From: an uncultured Propionibacteriaceae bacterium
GTDB lineage: Bacteria; Actinomycetota; Actinomycetes; Propionibacteriales; Propionibacteriaceae
Assembly: GCA_936941515.1 (NCBI GenBank)
Contig: CAKZJI010000277.1
Span: 1-7,078, forward strand
DNA length: 7,078 nt
Reading direction: 5' to 3'
Positions 1 to 6,260 of the stretch are shown one piece after another. Position 1 is the first letter of the stretch, and every line of letters begins with the position of its first letter. The notes under the pieces were generated by a model. That model was not told where the DNA came from. It was given only the letters and a program-made list of their open reading frames with translations, and ran no database searches. The position numbers and the translations under genes are program-made.

Positions 1-165
1 TCCATGGTGGAGACCTACCGGGTGCGGCACGCCGTCCGGGACGTGGGGGCGGTGCTGGGCATGCCACCGGTGGAGGTGGACGCCATCGCCAAGGCCTTCC
101 CCCACGTGCGCGCCCGGGACGCCCGCGCCGCCATCCGGGACCTGCCCGAGCTGCGGGCCGCCGGG
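1..165 (+). other. dnaE2: Fragment resembling DnaE2-type DNA polymerase III alpha subunit, joined in frame to the HAD gene
   Basis: Starting from S-M-V at bases 1-9, the ~55 codons up to about 165 read like an internal stretch of the error-prone C-family polymerase DnaE2. Recognisable pieces are METYRVRHA-like text at the start (here MVETYRVRHA), AVRDVGAVLGMPP, DAIAKAFPH, and RARDARAAIRDLPELRA. This is recognition from memory of actinobacterial DnaE2-like proteins, not a search. By hand count 128 of 165 bases are G or C (about 78%), against about 67% in the 60 bases that follow (171-230). The likely join lies within 145-171, where both families plausibly share the residues LRAAGL. No polymerase sequence continues beyond it. 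Either an assembly chimera or a recombination event would produce this. Confidence 0.65.
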
Positions 166-444
166 TTGGACTCCGCGTTCCCCGTGATCGTTGACGGCAA
201 GGTTGCGGAGGTCCAGGGACTCGCGGGGAAGCCCGCCCCCGACACCTTCCTGTATGCGGCACGCCTGCTGGAGGTCGAGCCCGCCCAGGCCGTGGTGATC
301 GAGGACGCCCTGTCAGGCGTCAGGGCTGGGGCCGCCGGGGGCTTCGGCTTGGTCGTCGGGGTTGACCGTGGGGCAGATGCCCCAGCCCTGCGCGATGCCG
401 GAGCCGGACTTGTCGTCCATGATCTGGAAGAGTTGGTGAGCTGA
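1..444 (+). CDS. HAD-IA hydrolase, beta-phosphoglucomutase-like, C-terminal half only; 5' end chimeric and open at window edge
   Basis: The frame is open from base 1 to a TGA at 442-444. Numbering from the ATG at 4, residues ~51-146 match the C-terminal half of beta-phosphoglucomutase-like HAD proteins: VDG at 63-65, the motif III lysine in GKPAPD (K76), and the acidic motif IV in VVIEDALSGVRAG (E100, D101), followed by the usual VVGVDRG tail. An intact protein would convert beta-glucose 1-phosphate to glucose 6-phosphate in the cytoplasm. That fits the GH65 gene, whose ATG overlaps this stop by one base (TGATG), implying translational coupling. What is odd is the N-terminal side: residues 1-~50 do not resemble a HAD cap domain but a DnaE2-type polymerase, and the DxD nucleophile (motif I) and motif II are absent. 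The ATG at 4 is therefore unlikely to be a true start, and the product as written should be inactive. The HAD identity of the 3' part is secure; the biological reality of the fused frame is not. Confidence 0.8.
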   Translation, partial: SMVETYRVRHAVRDVGAVLGMPPVEVDAIAKAFPHVRARDARAAIRDLPELRAAGLDSAFPVIVDGKVAEVQGLAGKPAPDTFLYAARLLEVEPAQAVVIEDALSGVRAGAAGGFGLVVGVDRGADAPALRDAGAGLVVHDLEELVS

Positions 445-2936
445 TGCGCTGGATCTCCTCCGACCCGCTGAACCGGTTCCGCTTCCCCATTGATGAGTGG
501 CGTCTTGTCGAGACCGAGCCGAGCCTGGAGGACCTCGGGGTGACTGAGACCCTCTTCGCCGTCGGCAACGGCTACCTGGGGCTGCGCGGCAACCCCGAGG
601 AGGGCCGGAAGTCGTATGCGCATGGCACCTTCATCAACGGCTTCCACGAGACCTGGCCCATCAAGCACGCGGAGGAGGCCTTCGGCTTCGCCCGCACCGG
701 CCAGACCATCGTCAACGTCCCGGACAGCAAGCTCATCAAGATCTACGTCGACGACGAGCCCCTGACCCTGGGGCAGTCCGACCTCGACTTCTACGAGCGG
801 ACCCTGGACATGCGCAACGGCTGCATGACCCGTGAGCTGGAGTGGCGCACGCCCTCCGGCAAGCGCGTGCGGATCCGGTCCCGCCGCCTGGTGAGCTTCA
901 CTGACCGGCATCTTGCGCTGTTCGAGGTTGAGCTGACCATGGTCGACGGTGACGCGCCGGTGGTGTTTTCGTCGCAGGTGGTCAACCGCCAAGACGGCTT
1001 CGACGACCTGAGGCAGCCCGAGAGCGCGGAGGGTTTTGACCCGCGCCGGGCCGGGAGATTCAACGGCCGGGTCCTGCAGCCTCGCGGCCACTGGCAGGAC
1101 GAGCAGCGGATGGCCCTGGGATACGAGACCACGAACTCCCACATGACTCTGGGTGTCGCTGTCGACCACAGCATTGAGACCGCGAACCTGCAGGAGTCGG
1201 AGTCCCACGTCAGCGAGGATCAGGTCAAGCAGGTCTATCGGGTCGAGGCGCGGGCCGGGGTGCCTGTCGTCATCCGCAAGGCGGTGGCCTACCACACCTC
1301 TCGCGGGGTGCCGGTCACTGAGCTGTTCGACCGGTGCCGCCGCACGCTCGACCGGGTGAGGGAACGTGGCTTCGAGTCGATCTTCGAGGCGCAGCGGGCG
1401 TGGCTGGACGAATTCTGGGAGAACACCGACATCGAACTCGGTGAGCAGCCCGCCATCCAGCAGGCGGTTCGCTGGTGCCTGTTCCAGCTGGCCCAGGCCA
1501 CCGCCCGCTCCGATCAGCTTGGGATCTCAGCCAAGGGTGTCACCGGTTCCGGCTACGAGGGCCACTATTTCTGGGACACCGAGGTCTACCTGGTGCCGTT
1601 CCTGATCTACACGGCCCCCCGCGTCGCCCGCAACGCCCTGCGTTACCGCGTCGGGCTGCTGCCGCAGGCCCGGGAGCGTGCCCGGGAGCTGAACCAGGAT
1701 GGGGCACTGTTTCCGTGGCGCACCATCAACGGTGAGGAGGCATCCGCCTACTACGCTGCTGGCACGGCCCAGTACCACATTGACGCCGACGTCGCCCATG
1801 CCTTCGCGAAGTACCGCGATGTCACCGGGGACGTGGACTTCATCCATCGCGACGGCGCTGCGGTGCTGGTGGAGACCGCCCGGCTGTGGGCGGACCTGGG
1901 GTTCTGGCGCACCGAGGCCGACGGGTCGCAGCGTTTCCACATCCACGGCGTCACCGGGCCCGACGAGTACACGGCGGTGGTGAACAACAACATGTTCACC
2001 AATGTCATGGCCCGCGCGAATCTGCGGTCGGCGGTGAGCCTGGTGCGTGAGCTGCAGGACCAGGATCCCATGAACTGGGAGCGCCTGGTGCACACCCTCA
2101 ACCTCAGTGAGGCCGAGGTGGCGGAGTGGGATCGCTGCGCCAAGGGCATGGTGATCCCCTTCGACGAGACGTTTGGCATCCATCCGCAGGATGAGAAGTT
2201 CCTGTTCAGCGAGCTGTGGGATCTGGAGAACACCCCCGCGGACAAGTTCCCGCTGCTGCTGCACTTCCATCCGCTGGTCATCTACCGCTTCCAGGTGCTC
2301 AAGCAGGCTGATGTGGTGCTGGCGCTGTTTCTGCAGGGGGACGAGTTCACTCTGGAGGAGAAACGCGCCGACTTTGAGTACTACGACCCGATCACGACGG
2401 GGGATTCGACGCTGTCGGGTGTGGTGCAGTCGGTCATCGCCGCCGAGGTGGGGTACCAGGACATGGCCATGCAGTATTTCCTGACCGGCCTGTACGTGGA
2501 TCTGGCGGATCTGCACGCCAACGCCCGCGATGGCGTGCACATCGCCTCCACTGGTGGGGTGTGGAACGCCCTGGTGTTTGGTTTCGGCGGTCTGCGTGAC
2601 TACCACGGCAACATCAGCTTCGATCCCCGGCTGCCGCGAGACTGGGAGAGCATGCGGTTCCCGCTGCAGATCCGAGGCTCCCGACTCAGGGTTCTTCTGG
2701 AACGCAACTCCATCACCTTCGACGTCGAAACCGGCGGCCCCGTCGAGCTCAGCGTGCGCGGGCAGCACTTCGTCATCGAGCCTGGCATCGCCACGGAGGT
2801 GTCCCTGGAACACCAGGGGGAGGATCTGCCCTCTCTGCGCGGCCGCCATCCGGTGACAGGCGGGCGGCGGGCTGATGGCTCCGTCGTCACAGCGAATGTT
2901 CCCGAAGCCCACTCCAGCGACCTGATCGTCGACTAG
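444..2936 (+). CDS. Glycoside hydrolase family 65 protein (alpha-glucobiose phosphorylase or hydrolase)
   Basis: This 830-residue cytoplasmic enzyme is full length for GH65, a family acting on maltose, trehalose, kojibiose, nigerose or related disaccharides. Phosphorylase members release beta-glucose 1-phosphate. An N-terminal beta-sandwich (~1-270) carries the family text ETLFAVGNGYLGLRGNPEEG and FINGFHETWPI. The (alpha/alpha)6 barrel (~330-690) holds GHYFWDTE (373-380), GVTGPDEY with E508 as the expected general acid, VNNNMFTN, the KQADV motif (K620, Q621), and a phosphate-loop-like TTGDSTLS (651-658). A small C-terminal beta domain (~700-800) follows, ending near RRADGSVVTANVP. The ATG at 444 overlaps the upstream HAD stop, and the N-terminus (PLNRFRFPIDEWRLVETEP) aligns with the usual family start. 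HAD-GH65 pairing argues for a phosphorylase; exact substrate, and phosphorylase versus hydrolase, cannot be read from sequence. Family assignment is very secure. Confidence 0.96.
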   Translation: MRWISSDPLNRFRFPIDEWRLVETEPSLEDLGVTETLFAVGNGYLGLRGNPEEGRKSYAHGTFINGFHETWPIKHAEEAFGFARTGQTIVNVPDSKLIKIYVDDEPLTLGQSDLDFYERTLDMRNGCMTRELEWRTPSGKRVRIRSRRLVSFTDRHLALFEVELTMVDGDAPVVFSSQVVNRQDGFDDLRQPESAEGFDPRRAGRFNGRVLQPRGHWQDEQRMALGYETTNSHMTLGVAVDHSIETANLQESESHVSEDQVKQVYRVEARAGVPVVIRKAVAYHTSRGVPVTELFDRCRRTLDRVRERGFESIFEAQRAWLDEFWENTDIELGEQPAIQQAVRWCLFQLAQATARSDQLGISAKGVTGSGYEGHYFWDTEVYLVPFLIYTAPRVARNALRYRVGLLPQARERARELNQDGALFPWRTINGEEASAYYAAGTAQYHIDADVAHAFAKYRDVTGDVDFIHRDGAAVLVETARLWADLGFWRTEADGSQRFHIHGVTGPDEYTAVVNNNMFTNVMARANLRSAVSLVRELQDQDPMNWERLVHTLNLSEAEVAEWDRCAKGMVIPFDETFGIHPQDEKFLFSELWDLENTPADKFPLLLHFHPLVIYRFQVLKQADVVLALFLQGDEFTLEEKRADFEYYDPITTGDSTLSGVVQSVIAAEVGYQDMAMQYFLTGLYVDLADLHANARDGVHIASTGGVWNALVFGFGGLRDYHGNISFDPRLPRDWESMRFPLQIRGSRLRVLLERNSITFDVETGGPVELSVRGQHFVIEPGIATEVSLEHQGEDLPSLRGRHPVTGGRRADGSVVTANVPEAHSSDLIVD

Positions 2937-2947
2937 CGTCGTCGCAC

Positions 2948-2952
2948 GGAGG
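2948..2952 (+). promoter_or_regulatory. Ribosome binding site for the GTG start at 2960
   Basis: GGAGG lies 7 bases before a GTG codon at 2960-2962. It supports GTG as the start over the next in-frame ATG at 3023, and it lies in the 23-base gap after the GH65 stop, so this gene is probably translated from the same transcript. Confidence 0.75.
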
Positions 2953-2959
2953 CAGGACG

Positions 2960-4261
2960 GTGCGTCGCATCCTCGTCGACGGCTGCTCGCTGGAGCTGTA
3001 TGAGCCGGAGGGCTTCACACCCATGGCCTCCGGTGAGCCCGACTCCTGGGTGTTCGCGCGGGGGCAAGTGCTGGCCGAGGTGCGCCTCAGCCGTGGTGGT
3101 CGGCCGGCCCTGGAATTCACATTGCGCAACTCTGGTGATGATGAGCAGGCCGTGACGGGATTCCGGCTGACCGTTCAGCGGGAGGCCCTGGCCTGGCTGG
3201 CCGGTGCGGTGGGGCGCATCATCCTCGGCGATGATCGGGGTGCCTGGATTCAGGTGAGCGGCTGGTGTTCAGACGGCGGTCGAGGTCAGGGGACACGTAC
3301 GGTCCTGGTGTTCGGAGCTGGGGTGCGGCTCGCCCCCGGTCAGCAGGTGTGGTCGCGCTGGCGGCTCGTGCAGGCTGAGGAGATTCCCAGTCTGCCGGAT
3401 TGGGTGCCGACCCAGCGCCATCTCACCACGGGACGGGCATTGATGGTGCCGGACCTGGATGTTGCTCTGTCGGGGGAGGGTCTGGGATTCGAGACGGTCC
3501 CTGAGGGCACTCTCGTTCAGGGGCCCGTGGGCCTGCATCAGCTTCGGGTGCAGGGGCCGACGGGCATTAGTTTCTTGGAGGTCGGCTGGCACCATCCGCT
3601 GCCGCAGCTCATTCAGCTGGCGCTGGAGCAGGTGGGGGAGCGAGCCGATCTGGAGGCTTGGCTCATCGCATGGCTGCTCACGCACTCGGATTCCCTGGCT
3701 GCCGTCGGCCAGCGGGAACAGCTGCTCGACCGCCTGGATGTTGCTCTCGGCCACTGCTTTGAGAAGCCCGGCATGTGGGGTGCTCTGGCGGGACTGTATG
3801 CGTTTCGCGGCACCGAGCTTCCGGTGAGAAACGACGCCATCTCGGCGGCCAGGGAGTTCATGCGTGGCAATTCTGGCTCTGGGGAGACCGCCTTCCTCGC
3901 TGTGGAGGCGATGATCGCAGGGGAGCCGGAGCTGGCCACAGATCTGCTGCCGTCATCCGGTGCGGCGCGCGACACACCCTGGGAGCTGCTGGGGCTGGAT
4001 GAGGTGACGGCGCTCCGGCTGCTCTCCACCCGGCTTGAGCATGGCCTGCCTGTCTCGGGACCCGTCGGATATGCGGCGGAGGACGTCGCACTTGCCCAGC
4101 TGTGGTTGGCGGCCCACCCCGACTCCGTCGCGCACATGGAGCTCTCCCGCGTCGTGCGAACAGCTCAGCGACGACTGATGTGCGGTTTGTCAGCCCAGCC
4201 GGAGCCAGCCTCCCTGGCGTGGCTGCTTCTTGGGCAGTCTCTGATGCCCGTTTCCGCCTGA
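2960..4261 (+). CDS. Protein of unknown function, probable operon partner of GH65
   Basis: I do not recognise this 433-residue protein. It has no signal peptide or clear membrane segment and is probably cytoplasmic. The first ~210 residues alternate short hydrophobic strands with turns (for example PALEFTLRNSGDDEQAVTGFRLTV at 49-72, split by charged turns, and QQVWSRWRLVQ at 128-138), suggesting a beta-sandwich. From WHHPLPQLIQLALEQ (210-224) onward it becomes helical and leucine/alanine-rich, with segments such as LEAWLIAWLL (231-240) and ETAFLAVEAMIAGEPELATDLL (309-330) that look like helical hairpins. No catalytic motif or metal-binding cluster is evident. It starts at GTG behind GGAGG, 23 bases after the GH65 stop, so co-transcription is likely and a role in the same sugar pathway is possible but unproven. 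Base use and codon bias look like the neighbours, and the even frame supports a real gene. Confidence 0.85.
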   Translation: MRRILVDGCSLELYEPEGFTPMASGEPDSWVFARGQVLAEVRLSRGGRPALEFTLRNSGDDEQAVTGFRLTVQREALAWLAGAVGRIILGDDRGAWIQVSGWCSDGGRGQGTRTVLVFGAGVRLAPGQQVWSRWRLVQAEEIPSLPDWVPTQRHLTTGRALMVPDLDVALSGEGLGFETVPEGTLVQGPVGLHQLRVQGPTGISFLEVGWHHPLPQLIQLALEQVGERADLEAWLIAWLLTHSDSLAAVGQREQLLDRLDVALGHCFEKPGMWGALAGLYAFRGTELPVRNDAISAAREFMRGNSGSGETAFLAVEAMIAGEPELATDLLPSSGAARDTPWELLGLDEVTALRLLSTRLEHGLPVSGPVGYAAEDVALAQLWLAAHPDSVAHMELSRVVRTAQRRLMCGLSAQPEPASLAWLLLGQSLMPVSA

Positions 4262-4272
4262 CTGTCCGGCGC

Positions 4273-4283
4273 GGCATAATGCC
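4273..4283 (+). promoter_or_regulatory. Perfect inverted repeat containing a -10-like hexamer, possible promoter/operator of the downstream pair
   Basis: GGCAT-A-ATGCC is a perfect 11-base palindrome 12 bases after the stop of the unknown gene and 45 bases before the preferred ATG at 4328. It contains CATAAT (4275-4280), close to the TATAAT consensus, which stands out in this GC-rich sequence. A -35 at the right distance (TTCCGC, 4252-4257) is poor, so promoter activity is tentative. A repressor bound here would block the -10. Confidence 0.35.
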
Positions 4284-4317
4284 TGAGGGATCAAACTTCC
4301 GCCCTCGTCGACGTGAC

Positions 4318-4321
4318 AGGA
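4318..4321 (+). promoter_or_regulatory. Ribosome binding site deciding the ATG start at 4328
   Basis: AGGA sits 6 bases before ATG 4328-4330. The alternative in-frame GTG at 4313 has only pyrimidine-rich sequence upstream and no visible Shine-Dalgarno match, so the ATG is preferred. Confidence 0.55.
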
Positions 4322-4327
4322 CTCTCA

Positions 4328-5104
4328 ATGCCAGAAGCGAACTCTCAACCGGACCGTCTTCGACCCCGCGTTCCTGAGACCGGGTTGAGGGAATCCTCCG
4401 TGCTCGGGCTGTCTGCCGGCGGCACCACTTTGTTGTTGCTGGCGCTGCTCGCCTTCGTGCTGGTGATCTCGGGAAGCTACAGGAACTATCTCCAGGACTG
4501 GTTCGGCCCTTACCTGCTGGCGGCGGCGATCGCTGTGGGGATGCTCGGCCTGTGGACGCTGCTTGAGGCGGCTGATCGCAGCGACGGCCGCAGCCGGGAG
4601 CGTCAGCATAGCCACGGCATTCCGAGGATCGGGGCGCTGCTGCTGGTGCCTGTGCTGCTGTTTGCCCTGTCGGCACCGAACTCCCTGGGCGCGGATGCTG
4701 TGGCCGAGGTCCCCAGGGCGAGTCACAGCACCAAGGAGCCGAGGGCCTTCCCCAGCCTGTCTGCCGAGACGGTCAATGAGATGTCGATCCTGGAGTTCAC
4801 CGAACGCTTCGAGCAGGGGGATCCGCAGCTGCTGGTGGGAAGACGAGTCCGGCTTCTCGGGTTTGTTGCCCGGCAGAGGGACCTTCCCGAGGGGCAATGG
4901 AGCATCAATCGGTTCCGTATCTTCTGCTGCGTTGCCGACGCTTCCTTGTACAGCGTGGCTGTCACCGGCGTTGATCAGCCTGTGGGGGAGGAGCTCTGGG
5001 CTGAGGTGGAGGGCGTCATTGACCTTGATGCCAGCCGTGACCTGCCGGTCCTTGTCGCGGACCACGTCGAGGTGACCGCCAAGCCCGAGGAACCCTATCT
5101 ATGA
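4328..5104 (+). CDS. TIGR03943 family (YcgQ-like) membrane protein, partner of UPF0718 permease
   Basis: A protein of 258 residues from the ATG at 4328 (263 from GTG 4313; numbering below uses the longer form). It has hydrophobic segments at ~35-53, ~66-84 and ~105-121, with a polar Arg/His-containing loop (RSRERQHSHG) between the second and third. A soluble C-terminal domain follows (~150-263). That domain carries the family hallmarks: a GRRVRLLGFV strand (176-185), the FCCVADA motif with paired cysteines C205-C206, and a terminus ending in PYL. The family (B. subtilis YcgQ type) is almost always paired with a UPF0718 permease, as here: its TGA overlaps the permease ATG by four bases (ATGA, 5101-5104). 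The paired cysteines suggest a thiol or metal role, but no function is established to my knowledge. Family call is confident; the start is less certain. Confidence 0.88.
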   Translation: MPEANSQPDRLRPRVPETGLRESSVLGLSAGGTTLLLLALLAFVLVISGSYRNYLQDWFGPYLLAAAIAVGMLGLWTLLEAADRSDGRSRERQHSHGIPRIGALLLVPVLLFALSAPNSLGADAVAEVPRASHSTKEPRAFPSLSAETVNEMSILEFTERFEQGDPQLLVGRRVRLLGFVARQRDLPEGQWSINRFRIFCCVADASLYSVAVTGVDQPVGEELWAEVEGVIDLDASRDLPVLVADHVEVTAKPEEPYL

Positions 5105-6087
5105 GTTTCATGAATCGGGCTGCGATGCGCGTCTGGGGGCTGCCCTTCGTGGCGGTTAGTGCGCTCCTGGCGGTGCTGTACCTTACGGTCAGCGGGAACC
5201 CGCCGCTGCGTTTCCGAGGAGCTGCCGCCACGTGGGCCACGCTGACGTTCGGCGTGGTGATCCAGGCGTTGCCCTTCCTGGTGCTCGGGGTTTTGGTCTC
5301 GGGAGCGATCGCCGCCTTCCTGCCCAAGGACGCCCTGGCCAGGATCACGCCCCGCTCCCCGATTCTGGCGGTGCCGGCTGCGGGTCTCGCTGGGATGGTG
5401 CTTCCCGGGTGTGAATGCGCCTCGGTTCCGGTATCGCAGTCTCTGATGCGACGGGGGCTTCCGCAGGTTGCCGCGTTGGCGTTCCTGCTGGCTGCTCCCG
5501 CTGTGAACCCGATTGTGCTGGTTGCCACAGCAGTTGCCTTCGCGGGCAGCAACCCGATGATGGTGTGGGCCCGGCTGATCGCATCGCTGGTTGCGGTCAT
5601 GGCGGTCTGCTGGCTCTGGCTGGGGGTGGGTAGAAAGGAATGGATGAAACCCCAGGAGGGGCATGTCCACGAGGGCTCCAGGGCTGCGGTCTTCCGGGAG
5701 ACTGCGGTGCATGACCTGCTGCAGGCGGGTGGCTTCCTGGTGGTGGGTGCCGCTGCTGCCGCGCTGATGAAGGTCGCGGTTCCCTCCGGGGTGCTGGCGG
5801 TGCTCACGCAGAACCCGTGGCTCGGGATCTTGATGCTGGCATTCCTGGCCGTCGTGCTGTCGCTGTGCTCGGAGGCCGATGCCTTCGTGGTGGCCTCCCT
5901 TCCTGGGGTCTCGCCCACCGCGCAGTTGGTCTTCCTCGTGGTGGGGCCGATGGTGGATGTGAAGTTGTTTGCCATGCAGTCTGGGGCGTTCGGTGTGAGA
6001 TTTGCCTCCCGGTTCATGCCCTTGACGCTGCTGATCTGCATCTGGTCGGCGGCTGTGGTGGGGGCTTTGATGTTCGGGACCTTCTGA
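5101..6087 (+). CDS. UPF0718 / YcgR-like permease, putative metal-related transporter
   Basis: A 328-residue polytopic membrane protein with about nine hydrophobic segments (~12-30, 48-72, 86-103, 122-148, 155-176, 207-227, 240-256, 274-292, 306-326). The signature is clear: PGCECASVP with C104 and C106, then a conserved AAPAVNP (131-137), and in the second half LCSEADAF with C256, E258 and D260. The cytoplasmic or external loop at ~177-200 carries GHVHEG (H188, H190). Related families include the SO_0444-type Cu/Zn efflux permeases, so the cysteines may handle a metal; substrate and direction are inferred, not shown. The ATG overlaps the TGA of the TIGR03943 gene (ATGA), with GAGG at 5087-5090 as a ribosome binding site 10 bases upstream. 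The two products probably form one complex in the cytoplasmic membrane. It is the last gene before a convergent hairpin. Confidence 0.9.
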   Translation: MSFMNRAAMRVWGLPFVAVSALLAVLYLTVSGNPPLRFRGAAATWATLTFGVVIQALPFLVLGVLVSGAIAAFLPKDALARITPRSPILAVPAAGLAGMVLPGCECASVPVSQSLMRRGLPQVAALAFLLAAPAVNPIVLVATAVAFAGSNPMMVWARLIASLVAVMAVCWLWLGVGRKEWMKPQEGHVHEGSRAAVFRETAVHDLLQAGGFLVVGAAAAALMKVAVPSGVLAVLTQNPWLGILMLAFLAVVLSLCSEADAFVVASLPGVSPTAQLVFLVVGPMVDVKLFAMQSGAFGVRFASRFMPLTLLICIWSAAVVGALMFGTF

Positions 6088-6195
6088 TCCGCGGCCCAGA
6101 GCTCTGTGGGGTGCGTGGATGCCATCCACAGTTCTCCAGGCGGGCCAGCGGACGTCACACCAGCGTCGACGCTTGCCGAGTCGCCTGACAGACGC

Positions 6196-6209
6196 GGCAT
6201 ATGGCATAT
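6196..6209. repeat. Two tandem copies of GGCATAT
   Basis: The seven-base unit GGCATAT occurs twice back to back (6196-6202 and 6203-6209), creating two CATATG palindromes seven bases apart, just before the terminator hairpin. Function is unknown; it may be chance in a short AT-richer spacer. Confidence 0.5.
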
Positions 6210-6214
6210 GGAGA

Positions 6215-6250
6215 ACGGCTGGGGCTGGGATTGTTCCCACCCCCAGCCGT
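6215..6250. terminator. Bidirectional hairpin terminator between convergent genes
   Basis: The left arm ACGGCTGGGGCTGGGA (6215-6230) pairs with 6235-6250 over 15 of 16 positions, with a single C-C mismatch (6225 against 6240) and a TTGT loop (6231-6234). It lies between the permease stop (6087) and the esterase stop (6261), ten bases from the latter, as expected for a shared terminator. Neither side is followed by a strong T-run, so it is not a textbook intrinsic terminator, but the stem is very stable. Confidence 0.75.
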
Positions 6251-6260
6251 CACTTATTGA

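Noticed and set aside
15..1295. Long minus-strand open frame of 426 codons opposite HAD and GH65
   Set aside because: It lies antisense to clearly recognisable HAD/GH65 coding sequence; its translation has no family features and is the usual by-product of high GC at third positions.
1527..2912. Minus-strand open frame of 461 codons opposite GH65
   Set aside because: Fully antisense to the conserved GH65 barrel; the translation is rich in His, Gln, Arg and Val with no domain I recognise.
4313..4327. GTG at 4313 as the start of the TIGR03943 gene
   Set aside because: No Shine-Dalgarno match lies upstream, whereas ATG 4328 has AGGA at 6 bases. The five extra residues add nothing conserved.
5095..6240. 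Two overlapping minus-strand frames opposite the permease
   Set aside because: They are antisense to a strongly conserved membrane protein; low-complexity Arg/His/Pro- and Ala/Thr-rich translations indicate shadows.
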